Positions 9,204 to 18,180 of a stretch of DNA of 64,000 nucleotides are shown here, piece by piece (the first letter of the stretch is position 1; the number at the start of each line of letters is the position of its first letter). A program made the translations under genes and the position numbers. This DNA is from Vibrio sp. JC009 (GTDB lineage: Bacteria > Pseudomonadota > Gammaproteobacteria > Enterobacterales > Vibrionaceae): positions 2,170,001 to 2,234,000 of the forward strand of contig NZ_CP092106.1 in the NCBI RefSeq assembly GCF_029016485.1. Reading direction: 5' to 3'. The notes below the pieces were generated by a model. It had not been told where the DNA came from and ran no database searches. It worked only from the letters and a program-made list of their open reading frames with translations.

Positions 9204-9254
9204 TTTCTACCTTTCATAAGAATTTGCATACAAAGCGATCCGTAACCTGTAAGC

Positions 9255-9517
9255 CTGACTCTTATACACAAATATTAAAGTGACCAGAGAACGGTTCTCC
9301 CCCTTGAGTGAAAAAGCCTAACTGGTTGATAAAGCTAATAGAAGGGGGAGTTAGAGGGGGTTGGTTATGCTATGCATGGTTAAACTACCAAAACTCAAAC
9401 CCATGAGAAACAACCCCTCCCAGCCTCCCCTTCGATGTTACTTCTTCGAAAATCCGGCTTTTCGAGGCTAAGGGGAGGAGCGTTCTTTGGCTCCTTAAAC
9501 TTGTGTATAAGAGTCAG
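9255..9517 (-). mobile_element. MITE with Tn5/IS50-type ends, copy 1
   Basis: A 263-bp element bounded by CTGACTCTTATACACAA and its exact complement. It is in the opposite orientation to copies 2 and 3 and clearly homologous over its full length. It carries internal palindromes (CTCCCCCTT with AAGGGGGAG; CCTCCCCTT with AAGGGGAGG) and encodes no protein. The flanking 9-mers CCTGTAAGC and CCTGCCAAA match at only 5 of 9 positions, so any target duplication has decayed. It separates yecM from argS. Confidence 0.92.
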
Positions 9518-9709
9518 CCTGCCAAATAATACCAACAACTGATAAAAAAGTAGAAAATTTCGTTTTCCCCATCTGTTAGACCGGATTGGAAATTGGTATC
9601 ATTAGCCCCATTTTTCGAACAAAATTATTACTTAGCATGCATAATCATGGGTTTTACCCGGTTTTTGACTGCATAGCTATACAATTCTAAGAATTGGAAG
9701 GAAAGACGA

Positions 9710-11443
9710 GTGAATATCCAAGCACTGATCAATGACAAAGTATCTCAGGCACTAGAAGCCGCAGGCGCACCAGCCGGAAGTCCTGCCGCTGTACGTCAAT
9801 CTGCAAAACCACAATTTGGTGATTACCAGGCAAATGGCGTTATGGGTGTAGCTAAAAAACTTGGCACCAACCCAAGAGAATTTGCACAGAAAGTGCTGGA
9901 TGTTTTAGATCTTGAAGGTATCGCCAGCAAGACTGAAATTGCAGGCCCGGGCTTTATCAATATTTTCCTGAGCGAAGAGTTTCTGGCAAATGAAGCAGAA
10001 ACAGCCCTGTCGGACGAAAGACTTGGTGTAGCAAAAGAAGAGACAAAAACTATTGTTGCTGACTACTCAGCACCAAACGTTGCAAAAGAGATGCACGTTG
10101 GTCACCTTCGCTCAACCATCATCGGTGATGCTGTCGTTCGTACCCTTGAATTCCTTGGCCACAAAGTTATCCGTGCAAACCACATCGGTGACTGGGGTAC
10201 TCAGTTCGGTATGCTTATCGCAAACCTTGAAAGAGTTCAGCAAGAGTCCGGCGAAGTTTCCATGGAGCTTTCTGATCTGGAAGCCTTCTATCGTGAGTCT
10301 AAAAAGCTTTATGACGAAGATGAAGCCTTCGCAGAACGCGCACGTAACTACGTAGTTAAGCTTCAGAGCGGTGATGAGTTCTGTGCAGAGATGTGGAAGA
10401 AGCTGGTTGATATCACCATGGTTCAAAACCAGCGCAACTACGATCGCCTGAGCGTATCTCTTACCCGTGATGATGTTATGGGTGAAAGCATGTACAACCA
10501 CATGCTTCCTGGCATTGTTGCTGATCTTAATGAAAAAGGCCTGGCTCAGGAAGATGACGGTGCTCAGGTTGTATTCCTTGATGAATACAAAAACAAAGAT
10601 GGCGAACCTATGGGTGTCATCATCCAGAAGCGTGATGGCGGCTTCCTGTACACCACAACTGATATCGCTTGTGCGAAGTACCGTTATGAAGAACTGGGCG
10701 CAGACCGTGTGCTTTACTTTATCGACTCTCGTCAGCACCAGCACCTGATGCAGGCGTGGACTATCGTTCGCAAAGCAGGTTACGTGCCTGAAGAGGTTTC
10801 TCTTGAGCACCACGCATTCGGCATGATGCTGGGTAAAGATGGCCGTCCGTTCAAAACCCGTGCAGGTGGTACAGTTCGCCTTGCTGATCTTCTGGATGAA
10901 GCTCAGGATCGCGCACTTAAGCTTATTGAAACTAAGAACCCAGAGTTCTCTGACGAAGAAAAAGCAAGCATTGCGAATACCGTTGCAATGGCTGCTGTTA
11001 AGTACTCAGACCTTTCTAAGCACCGTACTACAGATTACATCTTCGACTGGGACAACATGCTTGCCTTTGAAGGTAATACCGCGCCATACATGCAGTATGC
11101 GTACACTCGTGTAGCGTCAGTATTTGCCAAAGCAGGCATCTCAATGGATGAGCTGCAAGGTAGCATTCAGATCACTGATGAGAAAGAGAAGGCGCTTATC
11201 GCTAAACTGCTTCAGTTTGAAGAAGCCGTTCAGGCCGTTGCCCGTGAAGGTCAGCCTCACATCATGTGTGGTTATCTGTTCGAGCTGGCTGGTCAGTTCT
11301 CAAGCTTCTACGAAGCGTGTCCGATTCTTGTTGCAGAAGATGAGAAAGTTAAGCAGAGCCGCCTGAAACTGGCAGCGCTGACTGCGAAAACCATCAAGCA
11401 GGGTCTGTCGCTTCTGGGTATTAATACTCTGGAACGTATGTAA
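9710..11443 (+). CDS. argS: Arginyl-tRNA synthetase
   Basis: 577 aa, class I synthetase that charges tRNA-Arg with arginine. The HIGH signature appears as HVGH (in [13 protein letters not shown]); the KMSKS region is replaced by the usual ArgRS form around FKTRAGGTV. It has an N-terminal Add-1 domain and a C-terminal DALR anticodon-binding domain ending LGINTLERM. The start is GTG 9710 behind GGAAGGAAAG. The codon use is that of a well-expressed gene. A strong terminator follows. Confidence 0.98.
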   Translation: MNIQALINDKVSQALEAAGAPAGSPAAVRQSAKPQFGDYQANGVMGVAKKLGTNPREFAQKVLDVLDLEGIASKTEIAGPGFINIFLSEEFLANEAETALSDERLGVAKEETKTIVADYSAPNVAKEMHVGHLRSTIIGDAVVRTLEFLGHKVIRANHIGDWGTQFGMLIANLERVQQESGEVSMELSDLEAFYRESKKLYDEDEAFAERARNYVVKLQSGDEFCAEMWKKLVDITMVQNQRNYDRLSVSLTRDDVMGESMYNHMLPGIVADLNEKGLAQEDDGAQVVFLDEYKNKDGEPMGVIIQKRDGGFLYTTTDIACAKYRYEELGADRVLYFIDSRQHQHLMQAWTIVRKAGYVPEEVSLEHHAFGMMLGKDGRPFKTRAGGTVRLADLLDEAQDRALKLIETKNPEFSDEEKASIANTVAMAAVKYSDLSKHRTTDYIFDWDNMLAFEGNTAPYMQYAYTRVASVFAKAGISMDELQGSIQITDEKEKALIAKLLQFEEAVQAVAREGQPHIMCGYLFELAGQFSSFYEACPILVAEDEKVKQSRLKLAALTAKTIKQGLSLLGINTLERM

Positions 11444-11484
11444 TACCAATCCCGGCAATTAAGTTTAAAAGCTCAATTTTCAGT

Positions 11485-11516
11485 AAAAAGCATCCTTTCG
11501 GGGATGCTTTTTTTAT
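11485..11516 (+). terminator. Terminator of argS
   Basis: AAAGCATCC-TTTCG-GGGATGCTTT followed by a T run; a classic intrinsic terminator 42 bases after the argS stop. Confidence 0.9.
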
Positions 11517-11562
11517 ATACTGGTTTGATTGCCTGGTATAAACATTAAAATAAGGAAAAAAT

Positions 11563-11997
11563 ATGGCTTTTACCCTGCATCCAAGGTTGGAAAATGACAC
11601 AACGAAACTGGGAGAGCTCCCTCTCTGCACTGTTCTGTTAGCAAAAGATAACTGTGTGCCCTGGATTATTTTAGTACCAAAAGTAGACGGACTAAGAGAG
11701 CTTCATCATCTGCCGATGGATAAACAGCAGCAGTTTTTATTTGAAAGCCAGCTGATTAGTCAAACGCTGGAAGCGTTATTTAAACCGGACAAAATAAACC
11801 TGGGTGCTCTGGGCAATATGGTTTCGCAACTGCATATCCACCATATCGCCAGGTTCATCTCCGACGCAGCCTGGCCCGGCCCTGTGTGGGGTAATACTGC
11901 GGGAGTGACAAGATCACAGGATGAACAGCAGGCGCTGGCTGATAAAATCAGAAAAGAACTCAGCAGAGATCCTTCTTTTCAGCTTCCACAAAATTAG
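11563..11997 (+). CDS. HIT-domain nucleotide hydrolase/transferase
   Basis: 144 aa with the histidine-triad motif in the form QLHIHHIARF (residues ~91-100), typical of HIT proteins that act on the alpha-phosphate of nucleotides. The family pattern HxHxH is shifted here to HIHHI, which seems usual for this marine subgroup with AAWPGPVWG downstream. The substrate is unknown. It sits in its own unit between the argS terminator and a probable small RNA gene. Confidence 0.9.
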   Translation: MAFTLHPRLENDTTKLGELPLCTVLLAKDNCVPWIILVPKVDGLRELHHLPMDKQQQFLFESQLISQTLEALFKPDKINLGALGNMVSQLHIHHIARFISDAAWPGPVWGNTAGVTRSQDEQQALADKIRKELSRDPSFQLPQN

Positions 11998-12144
11998 TTA
12001 TAACTCCTCTCCCTCACACCACTGAGGGAGCCTCCCCTAATACACACAAACTCCCCGTTAAAAACGTCAAAACAAACCTTCACCCACAGTACAAATACAG
12101 CGCCGAATTATCTGCTTACAGTGGACACATGCAATTTGGCGTAA

Positions 12145-12340
12145 TAGTCACCCTAAATTGGCGCTTATATTCTAGAGACACCCGATGCATATAAGTAAAG
12201 TTACATGCCTAGAGAGAAGCAACCCTTCCTCACTGAATTCCAGAAATGATATGGCCTTCCTGGCTGTATCATTCCGGCAGCAAGCGAAGGTGTCTTTGAC
12301 ACCCGTGATATGGTCCCCCGGCCATATCACGTTTTTTTTT
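12145..12340 (+). ncRNA. Probable small RNA gene with strong terminator
   Basis: No ORF of note is present between 11998 and 12344. A possible promoter, TAGTCA (12145-12150), 17 bp, TATTCT (12168-12173), would start a transcript near 12180. The transcript would hold three hairpins: an imperfect one around 12250-12270, GGTGTC-TTT-GACACC (12288-12302), and a 9-bp terminator stem GTGATATGG...CCATATCAC (12305-12330) followed by G and nine T residues. This is the layout of an Hfq-type sRNA. The alternative is a long 3' UTR of the HIT gene. I do not recognise an sRNA family. Confidence 0.5.
12305..12340 (+). terminator. Strong intrinsic terminator (+ strand)
   Basis: Perfect 9-bp stem GTGATATGG / CCATATCAC with loop TCCCCCGG, then nine T residues. 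It works only for + strand transcription; the opposite strand has no T run. It ends five bases before the stop of the convergent regulator gene. Confidence 0.92.
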
Positions 12341-12344
12341 GCTG

Positions 12345-13640
12345 TTATTGTGGAGTGTTAACCTGTGAAGGTGGCATACCATACCTTAACCTGAATCTTC
12401 TGCTGAAATAGGAAGGGTCACTGAATCCCGATACCAAAGCAGCCTCTGAAACTTTCTCCCCTTTTAACAGACACAATCTTGCATGTTCTAAACGAACTTC
12501 AATTAAGTATTCCGTAAAGGTTTTGCCTGCCAGCTTTTTAAATTTGCGTTGCAGACTTCTCTCCGACATATACAAGCAAGCCGCAGCAACCGACATACTA
12601 AAATCGGGATCAGCAAACTTCTCTTCAATAAGCTGAAACGTGTCCCGTAGCCAGGGATCCGTTTCAGGGCTGGCTATCTGGTCTTCGCAATCCGGATTAT
12701 CACAATCGGCCTTGAGCATATCCAATGCGGACTGTTTTACCGAAAATTCCGGCCAGGAAATAGAGGTGACATATTGCTTATCTCTGGAATAGGTCATCAG
12801 GCTACCTCCACTCTCTCTTATCAGCTCTTCGGTATATCCTGAAAAGTCATGGATTGAAAACGCGGTCTGTTGCTGCTCCGGTATACCCTGCTCTTTTCCG
12901 TTGTGTTTCCTGTCAGGACAATCCTCTGTAATGGTCACAACCAGACTTCCCATATGCGGCTCTGCTGTGATCAGAAACGACTGTCCTTTGTATGCCGACG
13001 ACAGTATGTTGGCAAGAATGCAGTTAAAAATATCATCCAGCATCAGTTTTGCCGATGGAATACAAGAGCGGTTAGCGGTGGCCTTAAAGCGAATTATTAT
13101 ATCCTCTTCATTGCACTCCTTTTCCCAGGCACTGACCACCGCAGATATAAGTGAGTACATACAAACACAAGAGGGTTTGTCACATGTAGCTCCAGCGTTG
13201 GATTTCTCATTGGTAAGCACATCCATGGTATCTGAGATATAGGTCCGGATTTCACTCGCCTCACTGGCAGAGATAGTTTTTTTTCCTATCATTCGCTTTA
13301 CATTTCTGGAGATCTCTTTGATGTAATTCGCCCTTATTCGTAATTTTTTCTCTAGTAGTAAATTGTGGCTGGACAGAAGGAATTCCTGGCGGGAAAAGTT
13401 TGCTTTTTCGTCATGCAGTTTGTCCCTGTACAACCTGCATTTAATTGACGCCGCCCGGTAAAACCAGGCCGTTCCTGCAACCGATACCAGTCCAAGAAAA
13501 AAGAGTAAAAGCGCAGCACACAGAGTGTAGAAATAGAAATCCGATAACTGCTGAATGTGTGAGTAAATTAAACGCGAGTCAGATGCAAAAGCAGCATCGG
13601 CATATAAGACAAAAAAAAGAAGTGCGTGCCTGGTGTTCAC
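12345..13640 (-). CDS. Membrane AraC-type regulator with a histidine-kinase-like middle domain
   Basis: About 431 aa. GTG 13640 was chosen because GGGAGGGAA (13647-13654) precedes it; this gives a signal-peptide-like start (NTRHALLFFVLYADAAFA), a short extracytoplasmic stretch and one membrane helix (~35-60). Next comes a region like a kinase dimerisation helix (~70-140), then a degenerate HATPase-like part: an N-box-like LMLDDIFNCILANILSSAY and a C-terminal ESGGSLMTYS, but no DxGxG box. The last ~100 residues are an AraC helix-turn-helix pair (FSMSVAAACLYMSERSLQRK and SEAALVSGFSDPSYFSRRFR). There is no receiver domain. Ligand and targets are unknown. Confidence 0.8.
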   Translation of the reverse strand: MNTRHALLFFVLYADAAFASDSRLIYSHIQQLSDFYFYTLCAALLLFFLGLVSVAGTAWFYRAASIKCRLYRDKLHDEKANFSRQEFLLSSHNLLLEKKLRIRANYIKEISRNVKRMIGKKTISASEASEIRTYISDTMDVLTNEKSNAGATCDKPSCVCMYSLISAVVSAWEKECNEEDIIIRFKATANRSCIPSAKLMLDDIFNCILANILSSAYKGQSFLITAEPHMGSLVVTITEDCPDRKHNGKEQGIPEQQQTAFSIHDFSGYTEELIRESGGSLMTYSRDKQYVTSISWPEFSVKQSALDMLKADCDNPDCEDQIASPETDPWLRDTFQLIEEKFADPDFSMSVAAACLYMSERSLQRKFKKLAGKTFTEYLIEVRLEHARLCLLKGEKVSEAALVSGFSDPSYFSRRFRLRYGMPPSQVNTPQ

Positions 13641-13749
13641 TGTGATTCCCTCCCAAAAACTAACCTGACCGGAGGGCACCAAACTTATGTGATTGAAGCG
13701 TTAAAACAAAGAGTTAAAAGGTAACGAATAGTAAGAGTTTTGTCAGTAT

Positions 13750-13780
13750 TTCAGGAAGTACGGTTAAGTCACTTCCTGAA
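13750..13780. promoter_or_regulatory. Perfect 10-bp inverted repeat upstream of the AraC-type gene
   Basis: TTCAGGAAGT (13750-13759) and ACTTCCTGAA (13771-13780) are separated by 11 bp. The site lies ~110 bp upstream of the regulator start and 14 bp past the znuA stop. No T run follows on either strand, so an operator is at least as likely as a terminator. Confidence 0.45.
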
Positions 13781-13793
13781 AAGAACAGTTGCA

Positions 13794-14681
13794 CTAGTTT
13801 GCAGTCAAGCATTCCGTATAACTATCAGCAAGAGAGTTCAGGAAATCGAAATAAGCCGATTTTTGAACTTTAATATTCAGCCCCAGAGGATCCAGCTCAC
13901 CCTGACCGACATTACTGCCTCTTGTTACCGATTCAATAATAGAAGACTTGAACTGTGGCTCAGAGAATACACAGCTCGCCTCTCCCGCACGCAGGGCCAT
14001 TTTGATTTTAATCAGCGTCTTAGCACCCGGCTTACGTTCAGGAGAAACCGTAAACTGCCCTAACTTATTCAGTGAGAAATACTCTTCAAAATAACCATAA
14101 GCGTCATGGAAAACGTAGTAACCTTTATCTCTGACTGGTGCCAGTTTCGCTTCGATTTCGCTTGTTACAGAGTCCAGATTAGACTCAAACTTCGCAAAAT
14201 TTGACTGATACTGCACCTGATGCTCCGGGTCGATTAACGCAAGCCTGTCTGCAATAATCTTTGCAGCCTGTCTTGCCTGTAGCGGACCAAGCCAAATGTG
14301 AGGATCATGGCTACCATGATTATGGCCATCGTCAATATGTCCGTCTCCATACTCGTGCACTGACAGAGAATCTTCAGCACCCAGTCTCAGCGACTGTTTT
14401 TTACCTTTCATGATCCCCTGCATAAAAGGCTCAAGCTCAGGACCGAACCAGATAACCAGATCGGCTCTGGCGATTTTTTTTACATCTGAAGGCCTCAATG
14501 CATAGTCATGAGGAGAAGCAGTAGAAGCGACAAGTAGGTCGGGAGTGGTGACACCATCGGTAATTTCATACGCAATAAACTGGAGCGGTTTAATACTTGC
14601 GACAATACTTATATCTTTAGCCAGTGCATATGCTGGAGATAAAATTAAAATAAACAACAGGTGAAGAACTAGCCTATTCAA
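13794..14681 (-). CDS. znuA: High-affinity zinc-binding periplasmic protein ZnuA
   Basis: About 295 aa; it delivers Zn2+ to the ZnuBC transporter. I chose TTG 14681, with GGAG about nine bases upstream, because it gives a clean signal peptide ending SPAYALA and lies just inside the Zur-box promoter; upstream Met codons would cross the operator and enter znuC. Zinc ligands are seen as His in ASPHDYAL, in HDPHIWLGP and in VFHDAYGYF. A His/Asp-rich loop (HEYGDGHIDDGHNHGSHD) is typical. Two cysteines near the C terminus fit the usual disulfide. Confidence 0.94.
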   Translation of the reverse strand: MNRLVLHLLFILILSPAYALAKDISIVASIKPLQFIAYEITDGVTTPDLLVASTASPHDYALRPSDVKKIARADLVIWFGPELEPFMQGIMKGKKQSLRLGAEDSLSVHEYGDGHIDDGHNHGSHDPHIWLGPLQARQAAKIIADRLALIDPEHQVQYQSNFAKFESNLDSVTSEIEAKLAPVRDKGYYVFHDAYGYFEEYFSLNKLGQFTVSPERKPGAKTLIKIKMALRAGEASCVFSEPQFKSSIIESVTRGSNVGQGELDPLGLNIKVQKSAYFDFLNSLADSYTECLTAN

Positions 14682-14722
14682 TTTCCGGCTCTCCGTGGTT
14701 TCAAATAGTAGACAGGAATATT

Positions 14723-14740
14723 GAATGTTATAATATAACG
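14723..14740. promoter_or_regulatory. Zur box between znuA and znuCB
   Basis: GAATGTTATAATATAACG contains the perfect palindrome GTTATA-A-TATAAC and fits the gammaproteobacterial Zur operator (family consensus GAAATGTTATANTATAACATTTC). It is 41 bp from the znuA start and 26 bp from the znuC start, so one Zn-Zur site should repress both. Confidence 0.9.
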
Positions 14741-14766
14741 CTAACTTTTGTAAATGAGATTTATTT

Positions 14767-15552
14767 ATGACAATGCTTGTCAGGATGACCGATATCAGCG
14801 TCAGCTTTTCGCAGCGGAAGGTCCTGGACTCAGTCAGTCTCTCTCTCAACAAGGGAGAAATCACGACCCTAATCGGGCCAAACGGTGCCGGAAAGTCTAC
14901 CCTGATAAAAGTGCTGCTCGGCTATATCAAAGATTACTCCGGACAGATTGAAAAGCAGCCGTCACTCACCGTCAGCTATGTTCCTCAAAAGCTCAAACTC
15001 AATGATACATTGCCTCTGAATGTTGACCGTTTTCTTAAGCTTGCGGGGAAATACAGCCGTCAGGAGCGGAGTGACGCTTTAAAACTGGTCGGAGCCGAAC
15101 ATCTGCTGACCAACAATATGCACTCCTTATCCGGTGGCGAAAACCAGCGGGTATTGCTGGCCAGAGCCCTGCTCCGCCGCCCGTCACTGCTGGTACTGGA
15201 TGAACCGGCTCAGGGCGTGGATATTCAGGGTCAGATAGATCTCTATAACCTGATTGAATCTATCAGGCACAGATTTGAATGCGCGGTTTTGATGGTGTCA
15301 CACGACTTAAATATCGTAATGGCTAAGACGGATCATGTGATCTGCCTGCACCACCATGTCTGCTGCCAGGGCAGACCAGAGGTCATCGCGGCGCATCCAT
15401 CTTATATCGCAATGTTTGGCGACCGCGAAGACAAGTCGCTTGCTATGGTTGATCATAGCCATCACCACCATCACCATGATCTGGCCGGACAACCGGTTCA
15501 GGGTGAAAGCGATACCTGCAACCACGTACAGCATGGACATCACCATGATTGA
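14767..15552 (+). CDS. znuC: Zinc ABC transporter ATPase ZnuC
   Basis: 261 aa. Walker A is GPNGAGKST, the signature is LSGGE, Walker B is LLVLDEP and the switch His lies in VSHDLN, so this is an intact ABC ATPase. The C-terminal tail is strikingly His-rich: a run of six His (bases ~15460-15477) then further CNHVQHGHHHD, likely binding zinc or buffering it in the cytoplasm; E. coli ZnuC also ends His-rich, but less so. It overlaps znuB by 8 bases. Confidence 0.96.
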   Translation: MTMLVRMTDISVSFSQRKVLDSVSLSLNKGEITTLIGPNGAGKSTLIKVLLGYIKDYSGQIEKQPSLTVSYVPQKLKLNDTLPLNVDRFLKLAGKYSRQERSDALKLVGAEHLLTNNMHSLSGGENQRVLLARALLRRPSLLVLDEPAQGVDIQGQIDLYNLIESIRHRFECAVLMVSHDLNIVMAKTDHVICLHHHVCCQGRPEVIAAHPSYIAMFGDREDKSLAMVDHSHHHHHHDLAGQPVQGESDTCNHVQHGHHHD

Positions 15553-16330
15553 GTTTTTAATGCCCGCTATCCTTGCGGGGCTGGGAATAGCCATTATCGC
15601 CGGTCCACTGGGCTCCTTTGTTGTATGGCGGCAGATGGCCTATTTTGGCGATACTCTGGCGCACGCCTCTCTGCTGGGCATTGCCATGGGCCTGCTGCTG
15701 GATATTAATCTGTATCTCGCCCTTGTCGTTTGCTGTCTGGCACTGGCTGTTGTGCTCGTTATTCTGCAAAAGCGCTCCAGTGTCGGCACCGATACCCTGC
15801 TGGGTATTCTGGCGCATAGTTCACTCTCCCTGGGTATGGTCGCCATCAGTTTGCTGGACAATGTGCGAATCGACCTGATGAGCTACCTTTTTGGTGATCT
15901 TTTATCGGTATCCCCCGATGATTTGGGCTTTATCTATCTGGGCGTCGTCGTGATCAGCCTGATTCTTTTCAAGCTTTGGCACGCGCTTCTTTCTGCAACC
16001 GTCAGCGAAGAGCTGGCCGCTGTTGAAGGGATCAATACAGATTTGATCAGGCTGATACTTATGCTGCTTGTGGGTTCGGTAATAGCGGTCGGTATGAAGT
16101 TTGTCGGCGCACTGATCATCACTTCTCTGCTTATTATCCCGGCAGCCACAGCAAGACGCTTTAGTAAAACGCCTGAGCAGATGGTCTTTCTTGCTTCCGC
16201 TATCGGCATGTTATCGGTTCTGTGCGGTATTGCCCTGTCATGGAACTATGACACGCCTGCCGGACCTTCAGTTGTGATCAGCGCAGCTGCTTTTTTCCTG
16301 CTAAGTCAGCTGCGCCCTCAAACTTCATAA
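15545..16330 (+). CDS. znuB: Zinc ABC transporter permease ZnuB
   Basis: 261 aa with about eight to nine membrane helices, of the ABC-3 permease family. The start ATG 15545 lies inside the last codons of znuC, so the two are translationally coupled; it gives MIEFLMPAILAGLGIAIIAG, as in E. coli ZnuB. The conserved GDTLAHASLLGIA loop contacts the ATPase. It is expected to be repressed by Zur along with znuC. Confidence 0.96.
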   Translation: MIEFLMPAILAGLGIAIIAGPLGSFVVWRQMAYFGDTLAHASLLGIAMGLLLDINLYLALVVCCLALAVVLVILQKRSSVGTDTLLGILAHSSLSLGMVAISLLDNVRIDLMSYLFGDLLSVSPDDLGFIYLGVVVISLILFKLWHALLSATVSEELAAVEGINTDLIRLILMLLVGSVIAVGMKFVGALIITSLLIIPAATARRFSKTPEQMVFLASAIGMLSVLCGIALSWNYDTPAGPSVVISAAAFFLLSQLRPQTS

Positions 16331-16412
16331 AATAGCGGCTAAAAAGTCTAAAGTTATTCCGGGTGATGACGATATAAAGTCATCACTCACTTAAAGCGAC
16401 TTTTATAGCAGC

Positions 16413-16916
16413 ATGCAAGTTCAGGAAACAGTTACAAATAACCTGATTACCGAATTCGGTCTTGGCAGTAATATCAGCCAGGCTGTAAGCAGCGGTAACC
16501 GCGCCGACTTCGCGCTAATGCTTGCTATGCTGACTACCGATGCGCGCGAAATTGAGCCCGTTGAACCTTTCGATACCACTTCAACCTCTGAAGAGCAGAT
16601 TCGCGTGCAGTTAGGCGTGAGTGACAGCCAGCCTCTTAAATCTTCTGAGTCGACCTACGACCGTGGTGCCGAGATTGCCCGTCAGTTCCACGGTGGCGGT
16701 ATGCAGAGTGCACGCCTGCAAAACGGTCTGTTACCCGATGCCATGGCTTATATGGCACTTAACACTCATGACCTGGATGAAGATGTGTACCGTAACCTTT
16801 CATCTCATGAGCAGCGCTTGCTTGAGAAAGGTGCACCGGCAACGCTTAGCACCAACGACCTGTATCAAAAACTGCTTGTTGCAGGACGCACTTCGCAGAT
16901 TCAAGCTCAAGCTTAA
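16413..16916 (+). CDS. Conserved hypothetical protein downstream of znuB
   Basis: 167 aa, not assigned to a known family here. It is soluble, acidic, without signal peptide or membrane helix, and mostly helical. It holds segments VSSGNRADFALMLAMLT and YRNLSSHEQRLLEKG. The gap to znuB is 82 bases with no clear terminator, so it may be read from the znu promoter. No good ribosome site is seen before ATG 16413. Codon use matches its neighbours, so the ORF looks real. Confidence 0.75.
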   Translation: MQVQETVTNNLITEFGLGSNISQAVSSGNRADFALMLAMLTTDAREIEPVEPFDTTSTSEEQIRVQLGVSDSQPLKSSESTYDRGAEIARQFHGGGMQSARLQNGLLPDAMAYMALNTHDLDEDVYRNLSSHEQRLLEKGAPATLSTNDLYQKLLVAGRTSQIQAQA

Positions 16917-17208
16917 TGCAGTAGCTTTACATAACAATGCATAAAAAGCGTTACCCATCTCAAACTAATCCTGAAAATTAACGATAATTCAGATAGTTAG
17001 CGAAAACCTCAAAACACCTCATTTTTCACTACAATTTATTGTCAATTCATTAACAAATGTGAGTAACAGCAAAACTTACGACTTTAGTCGAAGGCAAAAT
17101 GAGCTTTTCATGATGCTATTCACATCTTCCCCGCCTTATTCCTACCAATATATAAGCAGATACAAATACAAACATTTAGTTTTGACGCTTTAGAAATTGG
17201 TTGTGGTT
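16917..17208 (+). other. Intergenic region before the SDR-like gene
   Basis: 292 bases, AT-rich. I see no ORF, strong hairpin or recognised operator. It presumably holds the promoter of the next gene. Confidence 0.6.
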
Positions 17209-17892
17209 ATGGATATACAGAATTCGGTGGTACTTATCACTTCAGCAGGCTCCAGCCTTGGAGCAACACTTGCCAGTCATTTTGCGGGCCTGGGTGCTAA
17301 TGTGGTGTTGTCTGATACAGATAAAGAGGTTCTGGATTCTGTTGCGTCGCGCTGCGCAGAAGTATCCGAAAAGGTGACCTGCTACTCACTGCCGGACCAC
17401 TCCGAGAAAAGCGTTCAGGAGCTTCTCAGCTACATTGCCAATAAGTTTGATAAAGGTGTTGATGTTCTGATCAACTACTGGCCAAGCTCACCACTGCCGG
17501 CTTTAACCAGCGGCGTCAGCGGTGAAGACTTCTCTAAAATGTTTGTGTCTCTGGCAACTCCGCTGTTTAACTACGGCCAGGCCAGCGCCAGTCAGATGCG
17601 TGAATTCGAAAAGAATGGTGTGATCGTAAATATCCTGTCGCTGTGCGACAACAAGCACTTGCTGGGTTTTGAAAATGCGTCATCCATTATCAACGGACTG
17701 ACAAAAAGCTGGGCAAAAGAGTTGACCCCTTTCAATATCCGGGTTGGTGGCGTTGTGCCCTCGTTTTCTCACTCAGCCAATAACGACGACTTCTCCCACT
17801 GGTCGCAAATTAACGATGAGTTGATCCGTAATACGGAGTATATCGTTTCGAATGATTATTTCAGCGGGCGTGTAGTTGCTGCGGAGGCTTAG
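17209..17892 (+). CDS. SDR-family protein lacking catalytic Tyr and Lys
   Basis: About 227 aa from ATG 17209; the TTG at 17197 has no support. The Rossmann fold of short-chain dehydrogenases is clear: TSAGSSLG in place of TGxxxGxG, a VLINYWPSS segment in place of NNAG, and NGLTKSWAKELTPFNIRVGGVVPS after the active-site helix. Where the family has YxxxK the protein has Phe154 and Ser158 (FENAS), so it is probably not an oxidoreductase. It may bind a nucleotide or act as a regulator. It converges on adhE, with MITE copy 2 starting just after its stop. Confidence 0.8.
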   Translation: MDIQNSVVLITSAGSSLGATLASHFAGLGANVVLSDTDKEVLDSVASRCAEVSEKVTCYSLPDHSEKSVQELLSYIANKFDKGVDVLINYWPSSPLPALTSGVSGEDFSKMFVSLATPLFNYGQASASQMREFEKNGVIVNILSLCDNKHLLGFENASSIINGLTKSWAKELTPFNIRVGGVVPSFSHSANNDDFSHWSQINDELIRNTEYIVSNDYFSGRVVAAEA

Positions 17893-17901
17893 GAGCAGCC
17901 G

Positions 17902-18163
17902 TCAGTTCTTATACACAAGTTTAATGAGCTAAAGAATGCTCCTCCCCTTAGTCTTGGAAGGCAGGATTTTCGAAGAAGTAGCATCGAAGGGGAGGCTGGG
18001 AGGGGTTGTTTCTCATGGGTTTAAGTTTTGGTGGTTTAAACATGCATGACATAACCAACCCCCTCTAACTCCCCCTTCTATTAGCTTTATCAACCAGTTA
18101 GGCTTTTCACTCAAGGGGGAGAACCATTCTCTGGTCACTTTAATATTTGTGTATAAGAGTCAG
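17902..18163 (+). mobile_element. MITE with Tn5/IS50-type ends, copy 2
   Basis: A 262-bp element aligned end to end with copy 3 and in the same orientation. The right end is an exact TTGTGTATAAGAGTCAG. The left end keeps TTATACACAAGT but its outer seven bases have changed (TCAGTTC instead of CTGACTC). No clear 9-bp target duplication is seen. It begins ten bases after the SDR stop codon. Confidence 0.9.
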
Positions 18164-18180
18164 GCTGGTCGCTGATAAAA

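Noticed and set aside
10112..10813. 233-aa ORF on - strand inside argS
   Set aside because: Antisense shadow of a highly conserved essential gene.
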